From: Paludibacter sp.
Lineage (GTDB): Bacteria > Bacteroidota > Bacteroidia > Bacteroidales > Paludibacteraceae
Direction of reading: 5' to 3'
Length of the DNA: 64,000 nucleotides
Assembly (NCBI GenBank): GCA_028710895.1
Contig: JAQTTH010000001.1
Coordinates: 405,876-469,875, forward strand
The notes beneath the pieces are model-generated. The model was not told the DNA's origin, made no database searches, and saw only the letters and a list, made by a program, of their open reading frames with translations. The position numbers were made by a program, and so were the translations under genes. This document shows, piece by piece, positions 56,729 to 64,000 of the stretch. Within the stretch, counting starts at the first letter, position 1, and each line of letters starts with the position of its first letter.

Positions 56729-58912
56729 TTATTTTAGTTTTATGATACCTGAAACAGGCATGGCAGCTCCGAGTTTTGATGAAATTTCAGCAGGAGATGA
56801 ACCTCCTACGTATATTTTGAAATCTCCGGATTCAAGCACTTTTTCACCTGATTCTTTTACCCGCATCTCCATGGCAGGAGTGATTTCAAAGCTCACCTCT
56901 TTCGTTTCGCCGGGTTGCAGACTGACGCGTTTAAAACCTTTGAGTGAATACAGCGGAGCATCGGCAGTAGTTTTTAAATCAGTCAGGTATAACTGTACAA
57001 CTTCTTCGCCCGCCAGATTTCCGGTATTGCTAATCTTTGTTGTTGCTGTCACAGTTTCACCTTTTTTGATTTTATTGGCTGAGAGCTTCATGTCGCTATA
57101 GCTGTATTTTGAATAACTCAATCCGAAACCAAAAGGATACAGCGGTTCTTCAGTCATATAACGGTAGGTTCTGCCTTTCATGCTGTAATCTTTAAAATCG
57201 GGAAGTTGCGAAACCGATTTCGGGAAAGTAATGGGCAATTTACCCGAAGGATTTATATCCCCGAAAATTACATCGGCAACAGCCCGTCCTCCCTCCTGAC
57301 CCGGATACCACACAAAAAGAATGGCATCGGCAATTGTCTTCAATTCTTCCGTACAAACCGGACTTCCACCTGTCAGAACCAGAATAATCGGTTTTTTACA
57401 GTTTTCTTTTAGCTTGCGCAGGTAATCCAACTGGTTAGCCGGTAAGTTCAAATCAAATCTGTCACCTTTTGTACTGGAAGCAATAGACTCGCCTTCTTCA
57501 CCTTCAAAAACGCCCGAAATACCAAAAACAGCAATCACAGCATCGGCTCCCCGAACTTCGCCAAGGGAATAGTTCATTTTGTTTTTAAACTCAACACTTG
57601 GCTCAACACCTTCACGGTAACTGACAGTGGTACCTGCACTTACTTTTCCAACAACAGCCTCCAAAACAGTTGTCATACGGTCGCTCAGTCCGTTGTAATT
57701 TCCCAACAGCACATCCTGATTGGCCGCATAAGGACCTACAACAAAAACGGATTTGAGATTCTTCTTTATGGGTAAAACATCATTCTTGTTTTGCAACAAA
57801 ACAATTGACTTCGCGGCTGATTCGTAAGCCAGATCGATGTGTTTTTGGCAACCGATAACATCTTCGGTTATTTTTGAATATGGATTATCATTTATCGGAT
57901 CCAATAACCCAAGTTTGAAACGGGTGCGAAGCAAAACAGCCAACGCATCGTCAACCTCTTTTTCTGTAATTAAACCTCTTTTTACTGCTTCGGGTATACC
58001 ATTGAACTCATTGCCGCAACAAAGATTTACACCGCTCTTAATGGCCAGCGCAACTGATTCTGCTTCATCAGGTGTAGTGCCGTGGAATTTATAAAAGTTC
58101 TGAATAGCCCAACAGTCGGTTGTAACATATCCTTTAAATCCCCATTTACCTCTCAACAACTCATGCAATAAAAATGAACTACCGCAACAGGGTTTACCAA
58201 AAGTGCGGTTGTATGCACACATAACACTTTCTACATTACCTTCTTTCACAAGCGTTTCAAATGCCGGAGTGTAGGTTTCCATAAAATCTTTCATGGAAGG
58301 ATCCGCATCGAATGAATGACGGGATTCTTCGGGACCTGAATGAACCACAAAATGTTTGGCACAAGCGGCCGTTTTCAGGTATTGAGGATTATCACCCTGC
58401 ATGCCTTTTACATAGCCCAGACTCATGCGGGAAGTCAGGTAAGGGTCTTCACCATACGTTTCCTGCCCGCGTCCCCAACGTGGATCACGAAAAATGTTTA
58501 CGTTGGGCGCATAGAAAGTTACTCCCGAATATTGTGAGTAATTCTCCAGTTTTTGCGCGATATTATATTTGGCCCAGGCCTCATCCGAAACTGCAGTTCC
58601 CAGACGCTTCATCAAACCTTCGTCGAATGTAGCAGCCAGTCCGATACATTGAGGAAAAACGGTTGCCCGTCCGGTGCGTGCCACTCCGTGCAACGATTCG
58701 TTCCACCAACTGTAGGGTAAAATACCCAATCGGCTTACAGCAGGAGCATTGTGCATCATTTGTTCTGCCTTTTCTTGAAGCGTAAGTCTCGAAATCAGGT
58801 CGTGCACGCGCTCATCAATAGGTTTGGTTGTGTCCCGAAACGGAAACTTTTCCTGGCCAAATGCTGTCGCTGCAACTAATATTGCAAAAAATGAAATTAC
58901 TATTTTTTTCAT
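56729..58912 (-). CDS. GH3 beta-xylosidase-type enzyme
   Basis: A 727-residue exported GH3 enzyme. Signal peptide to about residue 19. Barrel about 25-360 with AKHFVVHSGPEESRHSFDAD and the nucleophile Asp in GYVTTDCWAIQNFYK (about 265); alpha/beta sandwich about 380-590; fibronectin-III-like C-terminal domain about 640-710 (GEEVVQLYLTDL). The VMCAYNR and TTDC motifs and the two-Cys pattern are those of the plant/fungal-type beta-xylosidase branch. Together with its place between xylB and xylA this points to xylo-oligosaccharides as substrate; beta-glucosidase activity is not excluded. Confidence 0.9.
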   Translation of the reverse strand: MKKIVISFFAILVAATAFGQEKFPFRDTTKPIDERVHDLISRLTLQEKAEQMMHNAPAVSRLGILPYSWWNESLHGVARTGRATVFPQCIGLAATFDEGLMKRLGTAVSDEAWAKYNIAQKLENYSQYSGVTFYAPNVNIFRDPRWGRGQETYGEDPYLTSRMSLGYVKGMQGDNPQYLKTAACAKHFVVHSGPEESRHSFDADPSMKDFMETYTPAFETLVKEGNVESVMCAYNRTFGKPCCGSSFLLHELLRGKWGFKGYVTTDCWAIQNFYKFHGTTPDEAESVALAIKSGVNLCCGNEFNGIPEAVKRGLITEKEVDDALAVLLRTRFKLGLLDPINDNPYSKITEDVIGCQKHIDLAYESAAKSIVLLQNKNDVLPIKKNLKSVFVVGPYAANQDVLLGNYNGLSDRMTTVLEAVVGKVSAGTTVSYREGVEPSVEFKNKMNYSLGEVRGADAVIAVFGISGVFEGEEGESIASSTKGDRFDLNLPANQLDYLRKLKENCKKPIILVLTGGSPVCTEELKTIADAILFVWYPGQEGGRAVADVIFGDINPSGKLPITFPKSVSQLPDFKDYSMKGRTYRYMTEEPLYPFGFGLSYSKYSYSDMKLSANKIKKGETVTATTKISNTGNLAGEEVVQLYLTDLKTTADAPLYSLKGFKRVSLQPGETKEVSFEITPAMEMRVKESGEKVLESGDFKIYVGGSSPAEISSKLGAAMPVSGIIKLK

Positions 58913-58940
58913 GTTTCAGATATTGAGATAAAGAAAACAA

Positions 58941-60413
58941 TTAAATATGCTTAAACCATTTTTCGTACGCCACTTTCGTTGCTTCTACATTTTCAGTTTC
59001 GGGAGTGATTACCTGAATCTTTTTCAAGGTTGCAAAAGCTTCTTCGGCGTCTTTATAAATCCCCGCTCCTATTCCGGCACCACGCGCTGCACCTACCGAC
59101 CCATCGGTATTGTACAACTCAATAGTTGCTCCGGTGATATTAGCCAAAGTCTGGCGGAAAATAGGGCTTAAGAATAAATTAGCATGTCCGGCACGAATGG
59201 TTTTGGTTTCAATGCCCATTTGGTTCATGATATCCATACCGTATTTGAACGAGAAAGCAATGCCTTCGTGAGCCGCACGAATCAAATGTGCTTTAGTAAT
59301 GCGGTTGAAGTTTACGCCGTGGATAGAACAGTTTGGTTCCTGATTTCCGAGAACACGTTCCGCACCATTGCCAAAAGGAATAATGCTTACACCTTCGCTA
59401 CCAACAGGAATTCCTGCAGCCAGTTCGTTCATTTCGGCATAGCTGATACCTTCAGGAGCTACGTTATTTTTAATCCATGTGTTCAGAATGGCCGTTCCGT
59501 TAATACAAAGCAATACACCTACACGAGTTGCATCGGCTGTGTGATTTACGTGAGCAAATGAGTTTACGCGCGATTGTGGATCGTATTTCGAATCGCTGTT
59601 TACACCATAAACAACCCCTGAAGTACCACCTGTAGCAGCAATTTCGCCCGGGTTCAACACGTTTAACGACAACGCATTGTTAGGCTGATCACCAGCGCGA
59701 TATGTTACAGGAGTACCTGAAACCAAACCAAGTTCAGCAGCAATTTCTGGTTTCAGGTTTCCTTGTTGACCAAATGTTGGAACAATTTCAGGAACTAATT
59801 TGGTATCGAAACCAAAGTAATCGAACAAGAATTTAGCCGGAGCTTCCGCTTTAAAATCCCATGCAATTCCTTCAGATAATCCCGAAGCCGTTGTACGTGC
59901 ATCACCCGTCATACGCATCGCCAGATAATCTCCCGGAAGCATGTAATATTTAGCTTTCGCAAAGTTTTCAGGCTCATTCTCTTTTACCCATGCCATTTTC
60001 GACAAAGTAAAATTACCCGGAGAATTCAACAGGTTCGACAAACACATTTCGCTGCCAATTTCGCTCATGGCTTTTTCACCATAAGGTACTGCACGCGAGT
60101 CGCACCAAATAATGGAATTACGGATAGCCTGTTGATTTTCGTCTACCAACACCAAACCGTGCATTTGGTACGAAATACCAATGGCTTTAATATCGGATGC
60201 GTTTACACCCGACTCTTCCAATACGACTTGCGTAGCCAGTTTCAGGTTTTTCCACCAAATTTCGGGATTTTGTTCTGCCCAACCGGCTTTTACCGAAATA
60301 ATTTCCATTTCTACTTTTGGAAAAAATGCCGATGAGACACATTCGCCTGTGGTGGCATTCACCAAACTCGCCTTTACCGACGAACTACCTAAATCATAAC
60401 CGAGTAAGTACAT
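58941..60413 (-). CDS. xylB: Xylulokinase
   Basis: A 490-residue FGGY-family kinase that phosphorylates D-xylulose to xylulose 5-phosphate. The N-terminal phosphate loop is YDLGSSSVKASLV; AIGISYQMHGLVLVDEN and IIWCDSRA (about 65-100) are typical of xylulokinases; RAGDQPNNALSLNVLNPGEI and GGTSGVVYG follow; the C-terminal nucleotide site is near IRAGHANLFLSP. First of the four xylose genes after the regulator, 28 bases before the GH3 gene. Confidence 0.96.
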   Translation of the reverse strand: MYLLGYDLGSSSVKASLVNATTGECVSSAFFPKVEMEIISVKAGWAEQNPEIWWKNLKLATQVVLEESGVNASDIKAIGISYQMHGLVLVDENQQAIRNSIIWCDSRAVPYGEKAMSEIGSEMCLSNLLNSPGNFTLSKMAWVKENEPENFAKAKYYMLPGDYLAMRMTGDARTTASGLSEGIAWDFKAEAPAKFLFDYFGFDTKLVPEIVPTFGQQGNLKPEIAAELGLVSGTPVTYRAGDQPNNALSLNVLNPGEIAATGGTSGVVYGVNSDSKYDPQSRVNSFAHVNHTADATRVGVLLCINGTAILNTWIKNNVAPEGISYAEMNELAAGIPVGSEGVSIIPFGNGAERVLGNQEPNCSIHGVNFNRITKAHLIRAAHEGIAFSFKYGMDIMNQMGIETKTIRAGHANLFLSPIFRQTLANITGATIELYNTDGSVGAARGAGIGAGIYKDAEEAFATLKKIQVITPETENVEATKVAYEKWFKHI

Positions 60414-60421
60414 ATATTTTT

Positions 60422-60478
60422 ATTTACAATTTGTTCATTTACAATTTACAATTTGTTCATTTACAATTTACAATTGAA
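60422..60478. repeat. AT-rich direct repeats upstream of xylB
   Basis: TTTACAATTTACAATTTGTTCA (60438-60459) is preceded by a shortened copy (60423-60437) and followed by another (60460-60478). They lie directly before the xylB start and could be operator half-sites for the adjacent Nudix-type regulator, or simple repeats common in this genome. Confidence 0.6.
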
Positions 60479-60518
60479 TTTCATACGTGCGAAGCACAAA
60501 TATCGGCAAAGGTTAATA

Positions 60519-61250
60519 TCACTTCTTATACTTATACAGCCTTGCTGCCCTGTGTGGCACTCCTTCTTCCATTTCATCCAATGCCACTACATACGGCCAT
60601 TGAGCTACTTTCTTCTGGAAATTACGCACATCGGAAGTCATTTGATGCACAGTATCATACAAAGAGCGTAATTGAGAAATAGTAAATTTACGTGGCAACA
60701 ATTCGAACAATAAATGGGGTTCTATATCCAAACTGTGACGAATATGTTCCAGCCCTTTTTTGATTATTTCAGCATGATCAAAAGCCAGATTCATAGCAGA
60801 GACCTCATCCAAATTATACCAGTTAGCCTGTGTATTTTCATATTTCACCTGAATCTTACGGTCAATCTTTATCAATGCCACATAAGCCACAGTTACAATG
60901 CGACCAATTTTCAACTGCAGGGTATTTTCCAACCAAAGAATATCACGTGGATTTTTAGTCCGATCCGGACCACCAAAACTACGAAACTGACTCAGGTAGA
61001 TATTTTTCAAACCGGTAAGTTCTGTCAACACACGTGAAGCCGCGTCATCCAAATCTTCATCATTCAATATTATGCTTCCGGGAAGCTTCTTATCATTATA
61101 CAATTCATTTTGCTCCGTGATGCTCCGTTCGATAAGAAGAACTTTCAGTTTCTCTCCATCAAATCCAAACACAACACAGTCGACAGATACGTGGGGGTTG
61201 TATATATTTTCGTTAGGCATAAGCACTTCATCTTTATTTTCATTGGACAA
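60519..61250 (-). CDS. Nudix-like transcriptional regulator of xylose genes (XylR/AraR type)
   Basis: A 243-residue protein with an N-terminal Nudix fold (about 20-150: VSVDCVVFGFDGEKLKVLLI) and a C-terminal winged helix (about 170-235: LLPRKFTISQLRSLYDTVHQ). In the Nudix box, after LPGSIILNDEDLDDAASRVL TELTGL, the catalytic REx2EE glutamates are not all kept, so hydrolase activity is probably lost. Nudix-related regulators of this design control arabinose and xylose genes in Bacteroides. Its position next to xylB makes a xylose or xylulose-phosphate-responsive regulator likely. Two starts are possible (residue 1 or 11). Confidence 0.85.
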   Translation of the reverse strand: MSNENKDEVLMPNENIYNPHVSVDCVVFGFDGEKLKVLLIERSITEQNELYNDKKLPGSIILNDEDLDDAASRVLTELTGLKNIYLSQFRSFGGPDRTKNPRDILWLENTLQLKIGRIVTVAYVALIKIDRKIQVKYENTQANWYNLDEVSAMNLAFDHAEIIKKGLEHIRHSLDIEPHLLFELLPRKFTISQLRSLYDTVHQMTSDVRNFQKKVAQWPYVVALDEMEEGVPHRAARLYKYKK

Positions 61251-61596
61251 AAATACGATATTATATCAAACTCACAACACAAATAATCCATGTTATAAAA
61301 CACACTATCAGCACATTGAATACTGTAATAATTACAATATGAACGCCAGTATTACTGTTTACAATACAATAAGTAATATTTTGACAAAGAATCCTAACAA
61401 CATAAATTTCAACACCTTTCGCTCAATGCTTAGACAAACTGAGTTTATGTATTATATACAATAAGATTTAATGCACAAATTCACTCAAAACAGATGAAAA
61501 ATTCTTACAGAATTTATTTATTGGCTATTTCAATTGGGATTATTGAAATGAAATCGAATTATTGTTCAATCCGGTGACAACAAGAAATTGAATACA
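61251..61596. other. Gene-free spacer between the divergent regulator and outer-membrane genes
   Basis: No gene supported. TATTACT (61350-61356) and AGTAATA (61372-61378) form an inverted pair 22 bases apart and a related TACTGTAATAATTACAAT lies at 61321-61338. They could be operators of the Nudix-type regulator; support is weak. Confidence 0.4.
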
Positions 61597-61628
61597 TTTT
61601 GTGAATCTTAAAAATTATCTTATTTTTG
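61597..61628 (+). promoter_or_regulatory. Consensus Bacteroidota promoter
   Basis: TTTTG (61597-61601), exactly 19 bases, then TATTTTTG (61621-61628). It precedes the start of the 61660 gene by about 31 bases. Confidence 0.8.
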
Positions 61629-61659
61629 TAGAATATTCGGTTAGCACACTCCATATCAA

Positions 61660-63147
61660 ATGAAAAAAATACACATATTCATTCTCACCGGATTACTACT
61701 TTCAGGAGTAGTAATGTCGCAAACAAACCAATCTGATGTTGTAATAACAAGCTCCGGAGATACTTTAAGAGGTAGTATTGAAACCCGAAGTGAATCACAG
61801 CTTTTCAAAGAATGCAGAATTCGAATGACAGCAACAAGAAATACGATTACCGTCTCTCCTGTTTCAGCCATATCATATACACTAAATAACGGTCAGCGAA
61901 AATTTATAAGTGCATACCATCCTGAAATCAAAACCAAAATATTCATGGAGGTGCTGGCCGAAGGAAAAATAAATTTATTATATGCAAATCAGGGGCAAGT
62001 ACATTATTTTGTTCAAAGTTCTACAGATAAAATCATTCATCAATTACCCTATATCAGGACTGAACGCTTAGTTGATGATGGTTATAGCAGATATTCAAAA
62101 GTAATCGAAAGCACATTACACATCGATACACTCAAAATATTAATGAGCAACTACCCTGCAATTTTCCCAAAAATTGAGAAGATTCAGACTCCTGATAAAA
62201 AAAGTCTACAAAATCTTGTCAACCAATATAACAAGAGCAACGATCAAACTGAAAATTTGCATGAACCAACAACACAAGTCGCTCCAACATTACTCAGGGA
62301 AGGAAAAATAAACCTGTACGTTCAAAAAGGCAACGATAACAGATTGCAGTTTTATATTCTCAAAACGGGTAACCCTCGCATTATTAAACTGCCCTACGAA
62401 ACAATGAATGACAAAGCATACAATGGAATATCAATAAAATCTTACTTTACAAGCACTCAAAACCACATTGACACCTTAAAAAAATACATGGCAGATGCTC
62501 CTGCACTTGCAAACATGATAGATAACATAAAAAAGCCAACTGAAAAAAATCTTACAAAACTTGTTGACGAATACAATGCATATGTCAATGATCAAAGTTT
62601 CGAAGAGAAACATAAGCTCAAAAGATTACCATTAAATATCGAAATTACTCCAGCTTTGTATTTCACCTTATTTGAACAAGAAGATCCAATGGAACGATTT
62701 GGAGTGAATGTGAACATTGGTTTCCTTCAACAAAACACCCATTTCTTTCTGAAAACAGGTTTCTTTCCACAAACTAACCATACGCCCATAGCGGCCATCA
62801 ACAACACATTTCAGGGAATATTTGACAAAAAGAAACCATTTGAATCAATTAAAATACCTTTTCAATTTGAGTACAGACTTGTTGAAACTCAATTTCAACC
62901 GTTATTAGCAATCGGTTATAATTATTATATCACGAAATCATCTGAATTACTTGGCAACTGGAACCATATTCATTATTACCTCCAGTTGAATCCGGTATGC
63001 TCTCCTGGGGTAAATATCAAAATGGGTAGGAGAATTTCCATGAGATTAAGTACAGAAATTGAATTTTCAGGAATTAAACCCATAGCATGGATTCCAACTA
63101 AATTTGTACAATTGGGAGCTTTCATTGGAGTTCAGATAAAGCTTTGA
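61660..63147 (+). CDS. Predicted outer-membrane beta-barrel protein with duplicated periplasmic domain
   Basis: A 495-residue protein with signal peptide (IFILTGLLLSGVVMSQ). About residues 25-90 form a small beta domain (SSGDTLRGSIETRSESQ). A unit of about 95 residues is then repeated: about 105-195 and about 212-305, each starting with EGKINL(L/Y), containing (H)IDTLK and ending with L(Q/T)(N/K)LV(N/D)(Q/E)YN. The last 180 residues alternate polar and hydrophobic residues and end in FVQLGAFIGVQIKL, like an outer-membrane barrel with a C-terminal aromatic/Leu signal. Family name unknown. Clean promoter upstream. Confidence 0.75.
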   Translation: MKKIHIFILTGLLLSGVVMSQTNQSDVVITSSGDTLRGSIETRSESQLFKECRIRMTATRNTITVSPVSAISYTLNNGQRKFISAYHPEIKTKIFMEVLAEGKINLLYANQGQVHYFVQSSTDKIIHQLPYIRTERLVDDGYSRYSKVIESTLHIDTLKILMSNYPAIFPKIEKIQTPDKKSLQNLVNQYNKSNDQTENLHEPTTQVAPTLLREGKINLYVQKGNDNRLQFYILKTGNPRIIKLPYETMNDKAYNGISIKSYFTSTQNHIDTLKKYMADAPALANMIDNIKKPTEKNLTKLVDEYNAYVNDQSFEEKHKLKRLPLNIEITPALYFTLFEQEDPMERFGVNVNIGFLQQNTHFFLKTGFFPQTNHTPIAAINNTFQGIFDKKKPFESIKIPFQFEYRLVETQFQPLLAIGYNYYITKSSELLGNWNHIHYYLQLNPVCSPGVNIKMGRRISMRLSTEIEFSGIKPIAWIPTKFVQLGAFIGVQIKL

Positions 63148-63267
63148 TATTTCAAACATAACATTCAACTATTATCCCCAAAATACGATTTAAATCTCTC
63201 AAGTATCCGCTACGAAACTAATGAATTCAGAAACATCCTTGAGGACTTTTATGAACAAAATCTTTTA

Positions 63268-63300
63268 TTTTGCAGAAACTCCATTTTTTAGTTACTTTTG
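63268..63300 (+). promoter_or_regulatory. Consensus promoter of the MurC-like gene
   Basis: TTTTG (63268-63272), 20 bases, then TACTTTTG (63293-63300), matching TTTG-N19-21-TAnnTTTG. It lies 39 bases before the start codon. Confidence 0.8.
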
Positions 63301-63339
63301 AACTTAGATTATCAAACAAAGAGTATTTAAATAAAGACA

Positions 63340-64000
63340 ATGAATATCAATCAATTCAACAACATATTCTTTATCGGAGTGGCCGGTACCGGAATGAGCG
63401 CCATAGCCCAGTATTTACAGGGAATTGGTAAAAACGTGAGTGGTAGCGACCGTTATTTCACTCCCGACACTCCCAATGAAACCAGGGATAAACTGGAAGC
63501 AGAAGGCATTCAGTGTTTTTTGCAGGACGGAAGCGGTATCACCCTGCAAACCGACCTTATAGTCGTTTCAACCGCCATCGAAGATACAGTTTTTGAAGTA
63601 AAAAAAGCCAAAGAACTGAATATTCCGATTTTGCGACGTTCGCAGGTGCTGGCATTGATTGCCGAGAGCAAAAAAACAATAGCCGTTGGTGGCACCTCGG
63701 GTAAAAGCACTACTTCGGCCATGATTTTTGATATCATGCAATATGCAGGTATGGAGCCAAGCATCATTAGTGGTGCCGGATTGACAAGCATTATTCGCGA
63801 AGGCAAAATTGGCAATGCCAAAGTAGGCAAAGGCGAATGGCTGGTGATAGAAGCCGACGAAAGCGATGGTTCTATCGTACAATATCACCCCGAAATAGGA
63901 TTATTGCTGAACATTGAAAAAGATCATCAGGAAATTGATGAACTGATGAATATCTTCGGAATCTTCCGCGACAACACCAAAGGCATGTTCATTACAAACC
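63340..64000 (+). CDS. Mur ligase family protein, MurC-like (3' end outside window)
   Basis: The first 220 residues of a Mur ligase, most like UDP-N-acetylmuramate:L-alanine ligase. N-terminal Rossmann-like domain: FFIGVAGTGMSAIAQYLQG with SGSDRYFTPDT; then the ATP loop VGGTSGKSTTSAMIFD and the acidic motif IEADESDGSI. The loop differs from the MurC consensus GTHGKTTT by Ser for His and Ser for Thr. Together with the absence of other cell-wall genes here, this could mean a paralogue such as a muropeptide-recycling ligase rather than the essential murC. Start at 63340 follows a clear promoter. Confidence 0.85.
   Translation, partial: MNINQFNNIFFIGVAGTGMSAIAQYLQGIGKNVSGSDRYFTPDTPNETRDKLEAEGIQCFLQDGSGITLQTDLIVVSTAIEDTVFEVKKAKELNIPILRRSQVLALIAESKKTIAVGGTSGKSTTSAMIFDIMQYAGMEPSIISGAGLTSIIREGKIGNAKVGKGEWLVIEADESDGSIVQYHPEIGLLLNIEKDHQEIDELMNIFGIFRDNTKGMFITN

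Noticed and set aside
61495-61578. Small ORF of 27 codons before the outer-membrane gene
   Set aside because: Lies upstream of the promoter at 61597-61628, with no ribosome site or conserved features.

Overview
The window looks like a chromosomal segment of a saccharolytic Bacteroidota, most like the Bacteroidales (Paludibacter-type). The evidence is TAnnTTTG-type -7 promoter elements, a hybrid two-component regulator of the glycan-sensing type, a TonB-dependent receptor, a type IX secretion sorting domain, many exported glycoside hydrolases and a Nudix-like xylose regulator. No rRNA, tRNA, CRISPR array or intact transposase gene was seen. Species-level assignment is not possible from the sequence alone.

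Layout. 1-3.5 kb: a type I restriction methylase (hsdM) cut by the left edge, an unknown helical protein with a 21-bp tandem-repeat array upstream, then two families of intergenic repeats. 3.5-12.9 kb: a LytTR membrane regulator, an HxlR regulator divergent from an SDR/quinone-oxidoreductase pair, a GH43 enzyme, and an AraC regulator divergent from aldo/keto reductases, one of which carries a Tat signal. 12.9-33.8 kb: a minus-strand glycan-utilization locus with GH29, GH2, GH89, GH2, GH92, a T9SS beta-helix protein, a TonB receptor and a hybrid two-component system. It suits fucose-, galactose-, GlcNAc- and mannose-bearing glycans. It has no SusD, and a truncated gene remnant lies just before GH89. 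34.0-39.0 kb: a six-gene redox operon (carboxymuconolactone decarboxylase-like, alcohol dehydrogenase, two flavodoxin-fold proteins, two aldo/keto reductases). Its promoter block is a near-copy of one at 11.1 kb.

39-50 kb: a beta-propeller lactonase-like protein divergent from an XRE-cupin regulator, which is followed by GH39 and DUF362 genes; a lipoprotein; two tandem paralogous exported proteins of unknown function; prfA and pyrF; and a PhzF-like isomerase. 50-53.6 kb: a second member of the helical-protein family, again with a 21-bp-period array upstream, then an AT-rich stretch with a uracil-glycosylase-fold protein and a leucine-rich-repeat protein. 53.9-61.3 kb: a complete xylose locus read on the minus strand: xylR-like Nudix regulator, xylB, GH3 beta-xylosidase-type enzyme, xylA, xylE. 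61.6-64 kb: a predicted outer-membrane protein with a duplicated domain and the start of a MurC-like ligase.

The best candidate for something undescribed is the pair of loci at 1.4-2.7 kb and 50.0-51.0 kb. Two distantly similar helical proteins of unknown function each have, about 70-80 bp before the start codon, an array of exactly 21-bp periodicity (two helical turns). The arrays do not share sequence; they share only period and position.
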